Source: Adiantum capillus-veneris (Eukaryota > Streptophyta > Polypodiopsida > Polypodiales > Pteridaceae). From it: a stretch of 64,000 bases of DNA. The translations under genes were made by a program, and so were the position numbers. The notes beneath the pieces are model-generated. The model did not search any database. It saw only the letters and a program-made list of their open reading frames with translations, and was not told the DNA's origin. Positions 44,534-55,745 of the stretch are shown here, one piece after another; position 1 is the first letter of the stretch, and every line of letters begins with the position of its first letter. The stretch is from assembly GCA_014529385.2 (NCBI GenBank), contig CM043950.1, forward strand, positions 72,758,435 to 72,822,434, in the 5' to 3' direction.

Positions 44534-45229
44534 CATGTACGTGATGGATCACTTTTTATTGTGGATTCTGGTGCTACAGGAAATATGACATATCAGTCTA
44601 AGTGGCTCCATAACTATCATCCACTACCAGTTCAACGTGTTGTTTATCTTGCTGATGATACTACATGTTAAGTAAAGGGTATTGGAGACTTATATCTTGG
44701 TACCTTATCTTCTTCCACTCGAATTTTGTGAGGATTATTACATGTACCAGATGTTTAACGTAATCTTCTTTCAGTTGCTAGACTGATTGATCTTGGTCTG
44801 TTTGTTGGATTTGATCATACCAAATGCCGAATTGAGAAAGATGGTCAGGCCACTACTCCTCGAAACGGTAATTTGTTTGAACTCTCTCTCAATGATGCTA
44901 TAGCAAATGTTTTCACTGCTCTAGGTGATCATGATTGCAAAGTATGGCATCACCATTTTGTTCATGCTGATTTCTCAAAACTCCTTGATCTTCAACGCGT
45001 GATCTTGTTCATGGCATGGATCTTAAAGCCCATCCCCATATGGGAATTTGTGAATTTTGTGCTCTTGGGAAACACAATCGTAAACCCTTTCCTCTTTCAA
45101 ATACAACTCATTCTCATGACATATTGGATCTTGTTTGTACTGATATATGTGGACCTCTACCTTCTTCAAGATCACGATATCGCTACTTCATTACTTTCAT
45201 TGATGATTTACGACTGTATTTCTACTTAG
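44534..45229 (+). pseudogene. E2 protease and GAG-pre-integrase region
   Basis: DSGATGNMT near 44558 is the copia protease active site. KVWHHHFVHADFSKL and HMGICEFCALGKHNRKPFP are the HHCC zinc region before integrase. The frame changes several times and stops occur in the protease part, so it is read by assembling short open stretches. Confidence 0.82.
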
Positions 45230-45476
45230 ACAAAAATATGAAGCCTTATCTGTTTTCAAACAATTCCACAAGGCTACGGAACTTCAAACTGGTCGTCACC
45301 TTAAGAAGCTTTGTAGTGACAATGGAGGCGAATATGTTTCTCGAGAGTTTGTGAGTTACTGTGCTGATAGTGGAATTCATCATGAACACACTATTCCATA
45401 TTCGCCTCAACAGAACGGTGTTGTTGAACGAAAGAATCGCACTATTCTCAATGTTGTAAGATGTATGTTGATTCAT
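45016..45476 (+). pseudogene. E2 integrase core
   Basis: DLVCTDICGPLPSSRSRYRY holds the first catalytic Asp. CADSGIHHEHTIPYSPQQNG and VVERKNRTILNVVRCML follow, with the catalytic Glu in VVERKN. The second-Asp segment (CSDNGGEYVS-like) lies in the shifted stretch near 45318-45350. Confidence 0.85.
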
Positions 45477-46265
45477 TCTGGCTTATCTCGTGTTTTTTGG
45501 GCTGAAGCTACTTTGATAGCAGCATTTATTCAGAATCATCTTCCTACTATTGCACCCTTTGGTAAGATACCCATCACAGCATGGACAGGTGACATTCCTT
45601 CTGTATCTCATTTTCCAACCTTTGGATGTATTGCTTATATTCATGTTCCCAAAGAAACACGAACAAATCTTGATGCTCCTGCTCTTAAAGTTATTTTTAT
45701 TGGATATTCTGACACTTCCAAAGGCTACAAATTCTATGACCCTTCCTCCAAGAAAGTAATTGTGAATCGTGATGCTACTTTTAACGAACAGCTTATGGGA
45801 GGCTCATGGTCCATGGATGATTCTGATGATACTAAATCATTGCTTCAGGCTTTTCCATTTCTTTCAGAAGATGAAACTCTTCCTATAGAGCAACTTTTCT
45901 CCTCACAACCATCCATTCCGAATGTTGCCAATGATGATATTGATATTTTTGTTGATCTGCCTATTGATTTTGAACATGGCTCATGTCATGTTTATGATGA
46001 CGATATTGCTGATAATGCTTTTTCTACTTGTGAAGATCCCGTTACTTATGATGAAGCTATCTCTTCACCACAAAAGGATCAATGGCAAGAGGCTATGGAA
46101 GCAGAGTACGATTCTCTTATCTCTAAAGGTACATGGATACTAACTGAATTACCTCCTGGTCGTACAGCTATTAAATGTAAGTGGGTGTATAAAACAAAAG
46201 TAAAAGCAGATGGATCTTTTGACAAGTTCAAGGCACGTTTAGTTGCAAAGGTTACTCCCAAGTAG
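45477..46265 (+). pseudogene. E2 integrase C-terminus and start of reverse transcriptase
   Basis: The open frame continues through the copia-type FPTFGCIAYIHVP, an acidic linker, PVTYDEAISSPQKDQWQEAM and the RT entry CKWVYKTKVKADGSFDKFKA. It is cut by a frameshift at about 46250, inside the ARLVAKG motif. Confidence 0.88.
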
Positions 46266-46327
46266 CTGGTGTTGATTACCAAGAGACTTTTTCACCAGTT
46301 GTTCGCATTACAAGTGTTCGAGTTTTA

Positions 46328-47465
46328 TTGGCATTTGCTGTTCAATTTGATTTAGAAGCTCATCAAATGGATGTGCGAACTGCTTTTCTTAATGGTGACT
46401 TGGAAGAGAAAATTTATATGGAACAACCAGAAGGGTTTGTTATTCCAGGTAAAGAAGACCTTGTTGCTCAACTCCATAAGGCACTATATGGTCTCAAACA
46501 AGCTTCGCGAGCCTGGTATACAAAATTTGATCTTTTTCTCACCTCTAAAGGATTTATCTCTTGCTCTTCAGACCCCAACTTATACATAAAATGCCAAGGT
46601 AGCAGTTTTGTGATTCTTGCTCTTTATGTGGATGATACCATCCTTGTTTCCAATGATTTGGGATTTCTTCAGCAAGTGAAAAATTTATTGTCTTCTGCAT
46701 TTTATATGGTAGATCTTGGAGAGATTCACTCGTGTCTTGGCATTCAAATCCAACCGAACCGTACAAAAGGTGTTTTATTCCTTCGAGAGTCAAAGTTTAT
46801 TGCAGATACTATTCAAAATTTTAGTATGGAATCTGCACATTCAGTCAACACACCTTGTCTTGCGAGCTCTACGAAGAACACTTCTGACAATGGCGGTCAA
46901 CTTGTCACAAATCAACCTTATGCTAACTTGATTGGATGTCTTCAGTTTGTGGGCATGAACACTCGTCTTGATATTCTGTTTGCTGCTAATTATCTTGGAC
47001 AACATCTTGCATGTCCTTCTCTTAAGCATTGGTCTGCTGCAAAGCGTGTATTGAAATACTTGAAAGGCACTACAGATATTGGTTTAGTCTATCAACGACA
47101 ACTCACATTGAAGTCTATGCAATCTCTTTCTCTTTTGGGTTACACAGATGCAGACTGGGCAAGCTCACATTTATCTATGCGATCTACTAGTGGAAATTTA
47201 TTCTTTATAAATGGTTGTCTTATTTCTTGGATCAACAAGAAACAACATTGTGTTGCAGTTTCTACGACTGAGTCACAATATGTTACGGCATCACTTGCAG
47301 CTCGTGAGTTGATTTGGCTTCGACATATGCTCGTTGATATTGGTCACTCTCCTCTTTCTAGCACACCCTTGCGGTGTGACAACCAAAGTGCTATTAGTCT
47401 TGCAAAAGACTATGTTCAACATAATAAGTCAAAGCACATTGCTGTCCATTATCATTACGTCAGGT
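46328..47465 (+). pseudogene. E2 reverse transcriptase and RNase H
   Basis: DVRTAFLNGDLEEKIYMEQP, ALYGLKQASRAWY and YVDDTILVSND are the copia RT landmarks. GYTDADWASSHLSMRSTSGN, SWINKKQHCVAVSTTESQYV and CDNQSAISLAKD are the RNase H landmarks. Apart from the upstream shift this 1.1-kb part is uninterrupted. It enters the LTR after HIAVHYHYVR, where intact copia elements have roughly 50 more residues, so its end is deleted. Confidence 0.9.
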
Positions 47466-47608
47466 TGTTGGAGCTATATATGGATCACTTTACTCAACTT
47501 GGTCTCACCTATATATTTGTATCTTGTCCTCAATATGAATCAGCCATTGGGAGCGTATATGGTGTGTCTCTTGTCTCGTCTCTCTCTCTTTCTCTCTACA
47601 TCTGAACA
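47466..47608 (+). repeat. E2 3' LTR
   Basis: 143 bp ending ACATCTGAACA, followed by the CATTC duplication. Confidence 0.88.
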
Positions 47609-47710
47609 CATTCAATGATTTTTATAATATAACGGTGGGTGTATATAGAGATGTGGGTTTTTCCCTTGATCCCCCAAGGTTTTTTTCATCCACAGTTAGG
47701 GACCCTTATT

Positions 47711-47720
47711 TCAGCGGGGG
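47711..47720 (+). other. E1 polypurine tract
   Basis: TCAGCGGGGG directly before the E1 3' LTR. About 100 bp upstream of it is shared with E3. Confidence 0.75.
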
Positions 47721-47840
47721 TGTTGAGCTTATATGTGAAGCTACTCAATACATGGATTCTCTATATATGACACCCAGGTCCCCTCTATATATACATCATC
47801 TCATGTGTGTATTCTACACACTTTGGGATTCTATTTCTGT

Positions 47841-47921
<81 letters not shown>

Positions 47922-47922
47922 A
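47721..47922 (+). repeat. E1 3' LTR with 78-bp CT tract
   Basis: Same as the 5' LTR except for four substitutions, a GT insertion and a CT run of about 78 bp instead of 46. Confidence 0.9.
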
Positions 47923-47927
47923 CATGT

Positions 47928-49440
47928 GTGTGGGGAAAGAGAAGAAATAGGAAGAGGAAAATAATGCACATGCACCTGCTTTACAAGACCTGTACAGTGT
48001 AGAGTAGTAGGCCATTAACGAGAACCTCTTTTCCCAAGCGCTCCAAGAATAATTTAGTGCTTTTGAAGCTTGTGAGAGTGGCCCCGTGTATAATTCTAGG
48101 TTCCAAACACTAATGAGCTTAGCAAATGTTTGCTTATGTGAAACATTAGAAGGTGTGCATCTCTTTTTTGTGTCGTGCATGTAGCTTTTTACTAGTGGCC
48201 ATTATTATTTGCAAATTTTCCATGCATTTTGTCACGTTAAAAAATGCCTCAAGTTCAACATAGGATGCTCCTTGAAGATCCAAACATTTTGAATGATCAA
48301 AAGCACATTGTGTTGTGGAGAAAAAGTGGATTGGTAGGCCAAAAGCATGTCAAAGCAGTAAGCATTAGTAGTGACTCTGGCAGACCTTATTGCTGTTGGC
48401 GACAATTTCTCCTAGGCATGAAGTAGCTTAAATGCTCCTTTTAAACCTCAATTAGAGACCATGATTATCAACATTTTGAGGAGCTCTGTCTACTTTTAAG
48501 AGAAATGGATCTATTAGTAGAGGGCTTGGTTGTGGGAGCTCCAACTTCAGAAGAATATGTTATTCAACCTGTTCGTTTCATGTGGGTGACCTAGACAATG
48601 TTATTGCTAGTGAGGAGGATAACACAAAAATCTCTTCACTCCTAAAGATGGGATTGCATGGTTGCCAAGCCCGTCTCCACTATAACTGGCTCACAAGGGT
48701 TTCTTTCATCAGGTAACTCCGCAACTAGGGAATATGTCTCTAATGGATCCAATGGTCACTTTAATGGGGACCGTCAAAGACACTTTTTAAAATTATGATA
48801 GATTTAGTTAGTATCATGTATAGCCAATGCTCATAATCAATGGTTTGAGGATTTTTCTATGACAAAAATGATGAAGAGAGCACACAAAGACAATATGAAG
48901 TCAATGGCTACTACTGTGACGATGGGGATGGAGAGGGGGCTTTGACGAGCCCTCTACTTTCACGACAAATCAATGGTCATTGGCAGGAATGAGATCTACG
49001 TAGAGCAAACTCTTTGTCAAGCTCTGTGTCAAGGATATCTTCTAGAGATGTTAAGGAAGCTTCACATCAAGCTGTACCCACTAGCATAGCACCCCAACAT
49101 GAATGTTTTTGTGGGTTCAGTTAGGATTACAATCATTGGAGGAGGCTGGCAACTAGTTGGCTTGGCAATGGATTGGTCCTGAAGGGACTGGAGGAAAACT
49201 GGATCAAGGCTCATATCAAAGGATGTTCTTGTTCCAAGAAGCTAATGTAGATGGGCTCTACATGCTCACTTCCCCATTTGGTAGCACAATGGGTGAGGTG
49301 GAGTCTATACCCCGGGGGATTTACTAATAACTATGAGGAGACGTCGCCTATGAGAAACCCTTGAGCCAAAAACCGCAATCCTTAACGTTCAAGATGGAAA
49401 TAGGGTTAGTACACGTAAGGTAGGGGGCTTTGCCAATACT
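47928..49440. other. region upstream of the LINE, unassigned
   Basis: Partly open plus-strand stretches (48244-48426 and around 48490-48590, with ELCLLLREMDLLVEGLVVGA) look protein-like but I recognise no family. They may be a LINE ORF1 remnant or an older gene fragment. Confidence 0.3.
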
Positions 49441-49447
49441 CAAAAAC

Positions 49448-49960
49448 TCATATGTAGGGGTTCAGGGATTAGGTGGGCCCCACTTTCAGCGCCAAAGGGG
49501 TTGATTGCGTCATGAGCTTCAACGATGCCTTGTGGGAGGAGAGATTGACCTTCTTATGCTACAGGAGGATCATCTGTGTGAGAGCCGCATTAGACATTGT
49601 GGTCAGCTTTTGTGTGGGAGGTATGAGACATTCTGGTCAATTGCATTTGGACCTGGTGGCATGGAGGGTGGGGTATGTATGACTATTGCGGACTCTTGGC
49701 AAAAAACCATTGTGAACAGAGGGATTATTGTGTGTGGAAGGGCTCAGTGGATTACTTTGCAGGTTCAAGGTTGCCTCTTGGGATTCTTGAACATCTATGT
49801 GCCCAATGTGGCGAGTGCACGCGCAGAGTTTTGGTCTCCCATTGTAGAGTCTCTACCACATGCAAAGCAATGGTGCATTGGGGTGACTTCAACATGTTGG
49901 AGGACACCTCTCACGGGCTTTGCTTCCTTGCAGAGGATGCACGAGCAGCATCCAGAAAGT
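49448..49960 (+). pseudogene. LINE endonuclease domain
   Basis: NVQGLGG-like text at about 49448 (here VGVQGLGGPHFQRQRG) is followed by EIDLLMLQEDHLCESRI, FGPGGMEGGVCMTIAD, GFLNIYVPN and, after a shift, HWGDFNMLED. These are the metal-binding and catalytic blocks of the LINE endonuclease that nicks target DNA. Confidence 0.85.
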
Positions 49961-50321
49961 CCCCGGTTGGAGGAGTAGTTGTAGGAGGCTCGGCAGGAGC
50001 TTTGTTGCCAGCACAAAGAAGAGACGCCATGAGTTTTCTTTCCATCGACAGGCATCCAAGTGGACCCAGGTGGATGAGAGAGTGACAAGGGATTTCTTTG
50101 AGACACTAGGACCCCTACATGCGCATGCCAAGGTCAGTCAGTTGAGGAGGCCTGACGGGTCAGTTGCTTCAGAGCCAGAGGACATGCGTGCAGTTGCTAC
50201 TGACTTTTACCCTGACCTGCTGTCAGCAGAGCCTCAGCCAGAGTGTTAGGATGCATGCAGAGAGCAGGTTTGGGCACAGATGCCTTGTCTTGTGACTGAG
50301 GAGATGTGCTAGAGGCTTGAA

Positions 50322-51660
50322 ATGCCTCTTCAGCCAGAGGAGCTCCACGCGGCCCTCAAAGCACTTCCCCGTAGTAGATGTCCGGGTGAGGATGGTTTGA
50401 CTATTAGCTTTTTCTTAGAGTACTGGGACTTGCTCGGCTCAGATCTCTGCAACGCTTTTCAGTACATCCTACACACAGGAGAGATGCTTGAGAGCATGAG
50501 TGAGGGCCTGATTTACCTCATTCCCAAGCAGGGGCGGCTCCTTGGATGAGATTCAACAGTGACGGCCTAACAACAATCTCAACTCAGCCTACAAAATTCT
50601 TGCCAAGGCTTTGAGTTTGAGGATTCAGCCACTTCTAGAGAGCATTATACATGGGACACGGACAGGTTTTTTCAAGGAGCGTAGTATCCTTGACAACATC
50701 TTTACTTTTTGGGAGGAATCTGCCCTTGTGCACCTTGGTGGTGAGGATACTGTGATACTTCTTTTTGATTTTGAGAAGGCCTACGATAGAGTTGACTAGG
50801 ACTTTTGGAGGGCACTCTACGCACGATAGGCTTCTCAGACGCCTCGATCCGAGGTGTGTCAGCTCTTTACAGACGGGCACACAATTAGGTACTTTTGGCA
50901 GGTGGTAGAGGAGATCGTTTCATGCTCACACGTTCAATCAGACAAGGCTGCCCTCTTGCCCCCTTCCTCTTTTTGTTCTATGTTGAGGTGATGAGCAGAT
51001 TTTTGGTTTAACAGCAGGTTGGTCTACATGGCTTACTGCTCCCTATTCGGGGCGACGAGCTACTAGTGTTGAGTTTGCAGACGACACAGCTTTGTACTTG
51101 GAGGGCTAGGAGGCCAACCTTCACAATTGTGAGCATGCTCTTGAAACTTTTTATTGTGCATCAGGCACACTGATCAACTAGAGGAAGACAGTGGCTTTCT
51201 CGGTTGGTAGTGCTCCTATGCCTGATTGGTTGCCTTGCTAGGGACTCCAGTTCGATACTTGGGCTGTTAGGTTGGCTTGGACTTGTCTTCTGAGAAGCAG
51301 ATTGCTCCCCTCCTCCTGTCCATCAGGAGAAAGCTGTTACATTGGAGCTCCGCACGAATTTCTTTGGCTAGCAGATTTGTAGTGACCAACCCAGTGTTGT
51401 TGGCTACTATGTGGTACATCACTTCTTGGTTGATCTTTTTGAGTTCCTGCATCAACTACATAGAGAGGCTGATCAAGAATTTCCTGTGGTCAGGGCGCAA
51501 CACTCAAATAGCCCAGGCCAAAGTGGCCTGGCGAGTCATCACTCTACCTTGTTCTCAAGGGGGTTGAGGATCATAGACCCAGCACAACAGTGTAGAGCCC
51601 TACTTGGGAAGTTTGTTGTCAAAGAATTGCTTCCAGGGGAGGAGCCCTGAAAGGAGTTTT
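50322..51660 (+). pseudogene. LINE reverse transcriptase
   Basis: LHAALKALPRSRCPGEDGLT, YLIPKQG, NSAYKILAKALSLRI, VILLFDFEKAYDRVD (motif A Asp), SIRQGCPLAPFLFLFY (motif B, near 50930) and EFADDTALYLEG (motif C, at 51071) occur in order across several frames. ARISLASRFVV and KNFLWSGRN mark the thumb and post-RT region. Confidence 0.87.
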
Positions 51661-52479
51661 TGCTTTAGTGGTTTAGTGCTAGAGTGCCTCAGGCTGAAGG
51701 CCCTTGGAGACCTTCAACCAAACGGATTTTCACATAGATGCGCACAATTGGCTTGAGCAGGAGACTAGAGGATTGTTTTGCTATGAGCCTGCTTCGCTCC
51801 TGGGAGCAGCTGCGAAGAGGCTTGGAGTAGCACCAGTCTACTTGCACGGAGGAGCGCTTGATACAACCCCTTGTTTGGAACCCCATTGTTAGCACTCAGA
51901 AGACCACTTGGTTGGTAGTAGGCCTCATGTTTCTTGGGGGCCCATGGTAGAGGGTCCATCATGCACTTTAGGTGACTGGCTACAATTCTTAGGCTTGTTA
52001 GAGGACCTTCAAAACATCCAGCTATAGGGCATGAGAGGGGTGCAATGCATGTGTCCGGACGTCACAGAGGTAGTACCAACTGAGTGACTCACACCTCTCG
52101 AGTCAGTACCGCCCCAGATGGAAGGGGGCCTTTCATGCGACTGGAGGTCCTCATCGTTCGAGCTTGCTCAGAGATTGTACCCTCCCTGTTTTTCAAGCTA
52201 CAAGGTGAGGTTCGTTTACACCAAGTTTTAGTAGATACTCCACATGTTGCCGAGTGCTCTTTTCAGAGGATCCGAGTGGTGGGCATCTATGGGAGGACTT
52301 GTGTCATGATCCTAACCCAACAACTCTTGACACTGGCCACTAGAGGCTGTGGGCTTGAGAGAGCTGCCCACTGGCATGACTGCAATGGGATCCTAGAGAG
52401 TGGTTTTGGAGAGACCCATTCACCTCAGCTGACCATCCAGATGTCCCTTTATTTTAGTACATTGTTCGACTGAGATGTC

Positions 52480-53080
52480 ATATTCTTGCAGCACGGAGAG
52501 AGGCTTGTCCTACTGCAGCACCTCATTGGCAAGAGGAGGGTCTCACAGCTGAGTTCTTGTCAGCTTTTTGGGCAAGGTTGTGGGACGCCAGACAACCGGG
52601 GCGAGTCACTTTCTTCTAGTGGCTGGCCGCACATAGAGCTACAGCAGTGGGGAGCCGGCTTGTACATTGTGGTCTCTTGGTAGCATGCACAGCTTGTGAC
52701 CATCCTGTGGAGAGTCAACGTCATTGTCTTTGAAATTTTCCTATGGCACGGCATGTTTGGCTTCGTGTCCTTTGGCTGATGCCAACTCTTTTTCCCACAA
52801 CACAATAGTACACTTCAGGGACAGATGCTTGGTCAACTCTCACAGGCCTGGCACTACAATTTGATCTATCCTCCACCAGCAAGATGATAGTGATACAGGG
52901 GGGTCGACCTACACTCCAGCATGCTACAGAGCTTACTACACAAGAGTGGTGCACTCAGAGAGAGAGGAGTGTTGGGAGTTCGTCGGCGGCCTGACACCTG
53001 GTTCATCTAGCGGGCCCGCTGCTTCAGCATCTTTGACGCTCGCCTTGTACCACCAGCAAAGACATCTCGAGATCTTTAGC
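52480..53080 (+). pseudogene. LINE C-terminal zf-RVT region
   Basis: Cysteine and histidine residues in CTACDHPVESQRHCLWNFPM match the zinc-binding reverse-transcriptase-associated domain. WLRVLWLMPTLFP follows. Interrupted by stops. Confidence 0.7.
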
Positions 53081-53406
53081 TAGAGCTGATCCGTACTCTC
53101 AGGGGACAGTTCAAGAGACTCCACGGTAGCTCCGACCGCATGCGGGAGCGTAGAGATGCTTTCCTTCGTCTCAGGCGCTCTCGGCCTTTCTTCACCATGG
53201 TCGAGGGTGTGCTCAAATGGCACTACCGTCCACCTGTGTGGCTTTTCCCTCCTCCCATTTCGTGATTTAGCCTCATTGTACATATGATGTTTTTTCTTCG
53301 GGAGAGTCTCCCATTATGATTGTTGTAGCCCTCTCTAGTAGAGGTGGTTGTAGCCCAATGGGTAGTTTCATTAACTAATAGAAGGACCGTTTTTTGAAAG
53401 AAAAAA

Positions 53407-54420
53407 TGGTTCATACATGGGTAAACATTGGAAAAGATATAAATCTATCATAAGTAGAGCTTTAGGTATTGTAAGCAATGTAGAACAATATACAATCTTG
53501 TAGCAAGGAGAGTACAAAGAGATACAATGCAAAGTAGATTAGTGGAAAATCAAAATTTAGATTAGCACTATTACATAGTGATGGGGTCATTCACCCATGC
53601 AATCTCAAGGTAGAGCATAAATAGCGATATAGACAACTAGAGCTAGTAGGCAGGAATACAAGGGACTGTTTATCCTTCAATATAGGATGCCATGGTTTTT
53701 CCAAACTTGCCCTACCTAAGTCTTAAAAAGTTAATAACCAATAAGTTGGCCTTAAAGGGAGTATGGGAGCCAGCGTTTTGAAGAACATGAGCAAGCACTA
53801 GCAGAGAGCAGTCCTAGCCTTTTGCATCAGCCTGTCCACCATCTTTCTCCCAAGACTCAAATCAGCCCAACATTTTGCATCAGCTCCAAATTCAGCCCAG
53901 TGCTTTTAGTTTTCAGTCCCTCCCCTTGTTAGTCGCGACCCAGATCTACTAACGCTAGCCTCTCCACTATAGCCCAGTACTTTGACAACCCATTGAGCCT
54001 CTTCTCTGCCATTTCCTTGCCGCATCAAGTGTTCCAATTTTTGTCCATCATCGGCATCATCATCATCTACGTTTTTAGCTCTGCTTTGGGTGACAGATCT
54101 ACTAATTTTTTCATGTCGGATCTGCGTTTTTGAAGCCAGCTATCAACCGGCCTTCATTCCTCACATCAGGAACGCAAATCAACTCTAGATATACCCCTTG
54201 GTGGCCATCAGTAACCCCTCATCAAGACTGATCCAAGGTGCATCAAATCAGCCCTGGAGGTGCTCCATCTTGAAGAGTTAGAGACGACATTCCCCACTCG
54301 AGTCAGTATAGTCTGCACTTGGGGTATTGCATGCGTGTACATTCCATTCCTACAATCAAAAGCAAACACCAAATCGGCAATGGTTTGGGGGGCCCTTGAG
54401 AGGGTTTATTGGGACCCCAT
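53407..54420. other. intergenic, nothing recognised
   Basis: No reading frame, repeat or RNA gene could be supported. Confidence 0.4.
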
Positions 54421-54422
54421 CG

Positions 54423-54423
<1 letters not shown>

Positions 54424-54457
<34 letters not shown>

Positions 54458-54499
54458 GGATAGTTTCCTACGACGTTAAAACTCTCTTCTTCTTCTTCT

Positions 54500-54552
<53 letters not shown>
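54424..54552. repeat. CT microsatellites around dispersed motif copy
   Basis: (CT)n at about 54424-54455, the motif ATAGTTTCCTACGACGTT from about 54460, (TTC)n, then (CT)n at about 54504-54552. Confidence 0.9.
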
Positions 54553-54553
<1 letters not shown>

Positions 54554-54557
54554 TATT

Positions 54558-55548
54558 GTGCCTATCTTCAAGGCGGTGATCCTATAGAGCCTGGGAACTA
54601 TTGCACTATTATGGTTGGACACACATTGGCACGGTTGTATGCATCCATTCTTGAGCATCACTTGAGTAATTGGGCAGAGGGTGAGGGTGTACGAGCAAAA
54701 GGTCAGGCCGGTTTCAAAAGGGGTTTCTCCACTCTTGGTCATATTCTGACACTCAGAGCCATCATTGAGGAGGAAAGGTTACATGGGAGACGAATTTATT
54801 TTAGCTTTGTGGATTTCCGCAAAGCATTTGACATGGTACCGAGAGCTCGATTGATGTGCAGACTACAAGAGATGGGGGTGCCCATAGAGTTGATTTGGGG
54901 GATTATGGATTAGTACAGATCAGTGATGGGACATGTACGCACTCTAGAAGGGGTATCTCATTTAGTTCACTCTACTATTGGGGTGAAACAGGGGTACCCA
55001 TTGTCTCCTACTCTATTTGGTATGTATGTTGATGAGGTGTCTGATTACATTGATAGAGGTGCCCAATTGGCAGGGACATGGATCCCATTGTTGTTATATG
55101 CTGATGATATTGTGTTGATATTTGACTCACCAGAGGGTATGCAATGACATTTCTTCTCCACCTCACAGGGGATGGGTTTGTTATTCGACCTAGCTATATG
55201 GACACACATCTCTCTCATGGTTTGCGTTGTGCCATTGGCCAGATACACACATCCTCACATCAACTTGAGATTGAGATTGGAAGATTCAGAGGGATACCAA
55301 AAAATAGCACAATATGCCGCTTATATCATCTAGAGGCAGAGACAGAGTTACATTACATATGTCATTGCACAGTGTACTATGAGATACAAGGCCGTTTTCA
55401 TTTTCTATTCAGAGAGGGTTTTGGGCCTCTATCTGGCACACCCATACAGTCCCAGCTTGTAGTAGTTGTATTTTTGTTTCAGTTCTTCTTCTTCTTCATT
55501 CCGAACATGGTATCAGATTCACTATGTTGTAACAGCTTGGTCTCATAG
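54558..55548 (+). pseudogene. LINE-type reverse transcriptase fragment with C-terminal zinc region
   Basis: VPIFKA then DPIEPGNYCTI enters the fingers. GQAGFKRGFSTLGHI, VDFRKAFDMVPR (motif A), IGVKQGYPLSPTLFGMYVDE (motif B) and LLYADDIVLIF (motif C) form the palm. After SPEGMQ a large deletion joins to a C-terminal region with ICRLYHLEAETELHYICHC, a Cys/His cluster. Sequence motifs differ from the LINE at 49448, so it is a separate family. A stop at 54911 and shifts near 54570 and 55146 disable it. Confidence 0.85.
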
Positions 55549-55589
55549 GTCATTTTTGCCTTTTGAAGACGTTAATATATCATTTCATT

Positions 55590-55668
55590 TTATTTCTCTC
55601 TCTCTCTCTCTAAATAGTTTCCTACGACGTTAAAACTCTCTTCTTCTTCTTCTTCTTCTCCTTCTTCT

Positions 55669-55739
<71 letters not shown>

Positions 55740-55745
55740 TCTTTC
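55590..55745. repeat. second dispersed motif copy with CT microsatellites
   Basis: Same layout as 54424-54552: short CT run, ATAGTTTCCTACGACGTT at about 55615, (TTC)n, then a (CT)n tract of about 70 bp. Confidence 0.9.

Larger units (their letters stand above)
26667..47608 (+). mobile_element. E2: Ty1/copia retrotransposon nested in E1
   Basis: LTRs at 26667-26799 and 47466-47608 share TGTTGGAGCTATATATGG starts. A perfect CATTC duplication lies at 26662-26666 and 47609-47613. The primer site TAGTATCAGAGCGG follows the left LTR. Internal DNA is split by G2 at 27355-43288; the rest (43293-47465) carries gag, protease, integrase, RT and RNase H in Ty1/copia order on the plus strand. Several stops and shifts disable it. 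The RNase H frame runs straight into the right LTR with no polypurine tract, so the 3' end of the internal region is missing. Confidence 0.92.
10776..47922 (+). mobile_element. E1: outer short-LTR retrotransposon holding the whole nest
   Basis: Left LTR 10776-10947 and right LTR 47721-47922 share TGTTGAGC starts and CTCAACA ends. A perfect CATGT duplication flanks them at 10771-10775 and 47923-47927. The initiator tRNA-Met primer site TGGTATCAGAGCA follows the left LTR at 10948, and a GCGGGGG purine run precedes the right LTR. Removing the nested insertions leaves internal pieces 10948-11627, 25180-26661 and 47614-47720, about 2.3 kb, with no gag or pol. E1 is therefore a small non-autonomous element expanded to 37 kb by later insertions. 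Outside the CT tract I count four substitutions in about 125 aligned LTR bases. Confidence 0.9.
49448..53406 (+). mobile_element. LINE (non-LTR retrotransposon), decayed
   Basis: One original ORF2 is read through many frameshifts and stops: apurinic endonuclease, reverse transcriptase and a C-terminal zf-RVT cysteine region. The 3' end runs GGTAGTTTCATTAACTAATA, then a T run and GAAAGAAAAAA, a short A-rich tail. The 5' limit and target duplication could not be fixed. Order and motifs fit an L1-like plant LINE. Confidence 0.85.
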
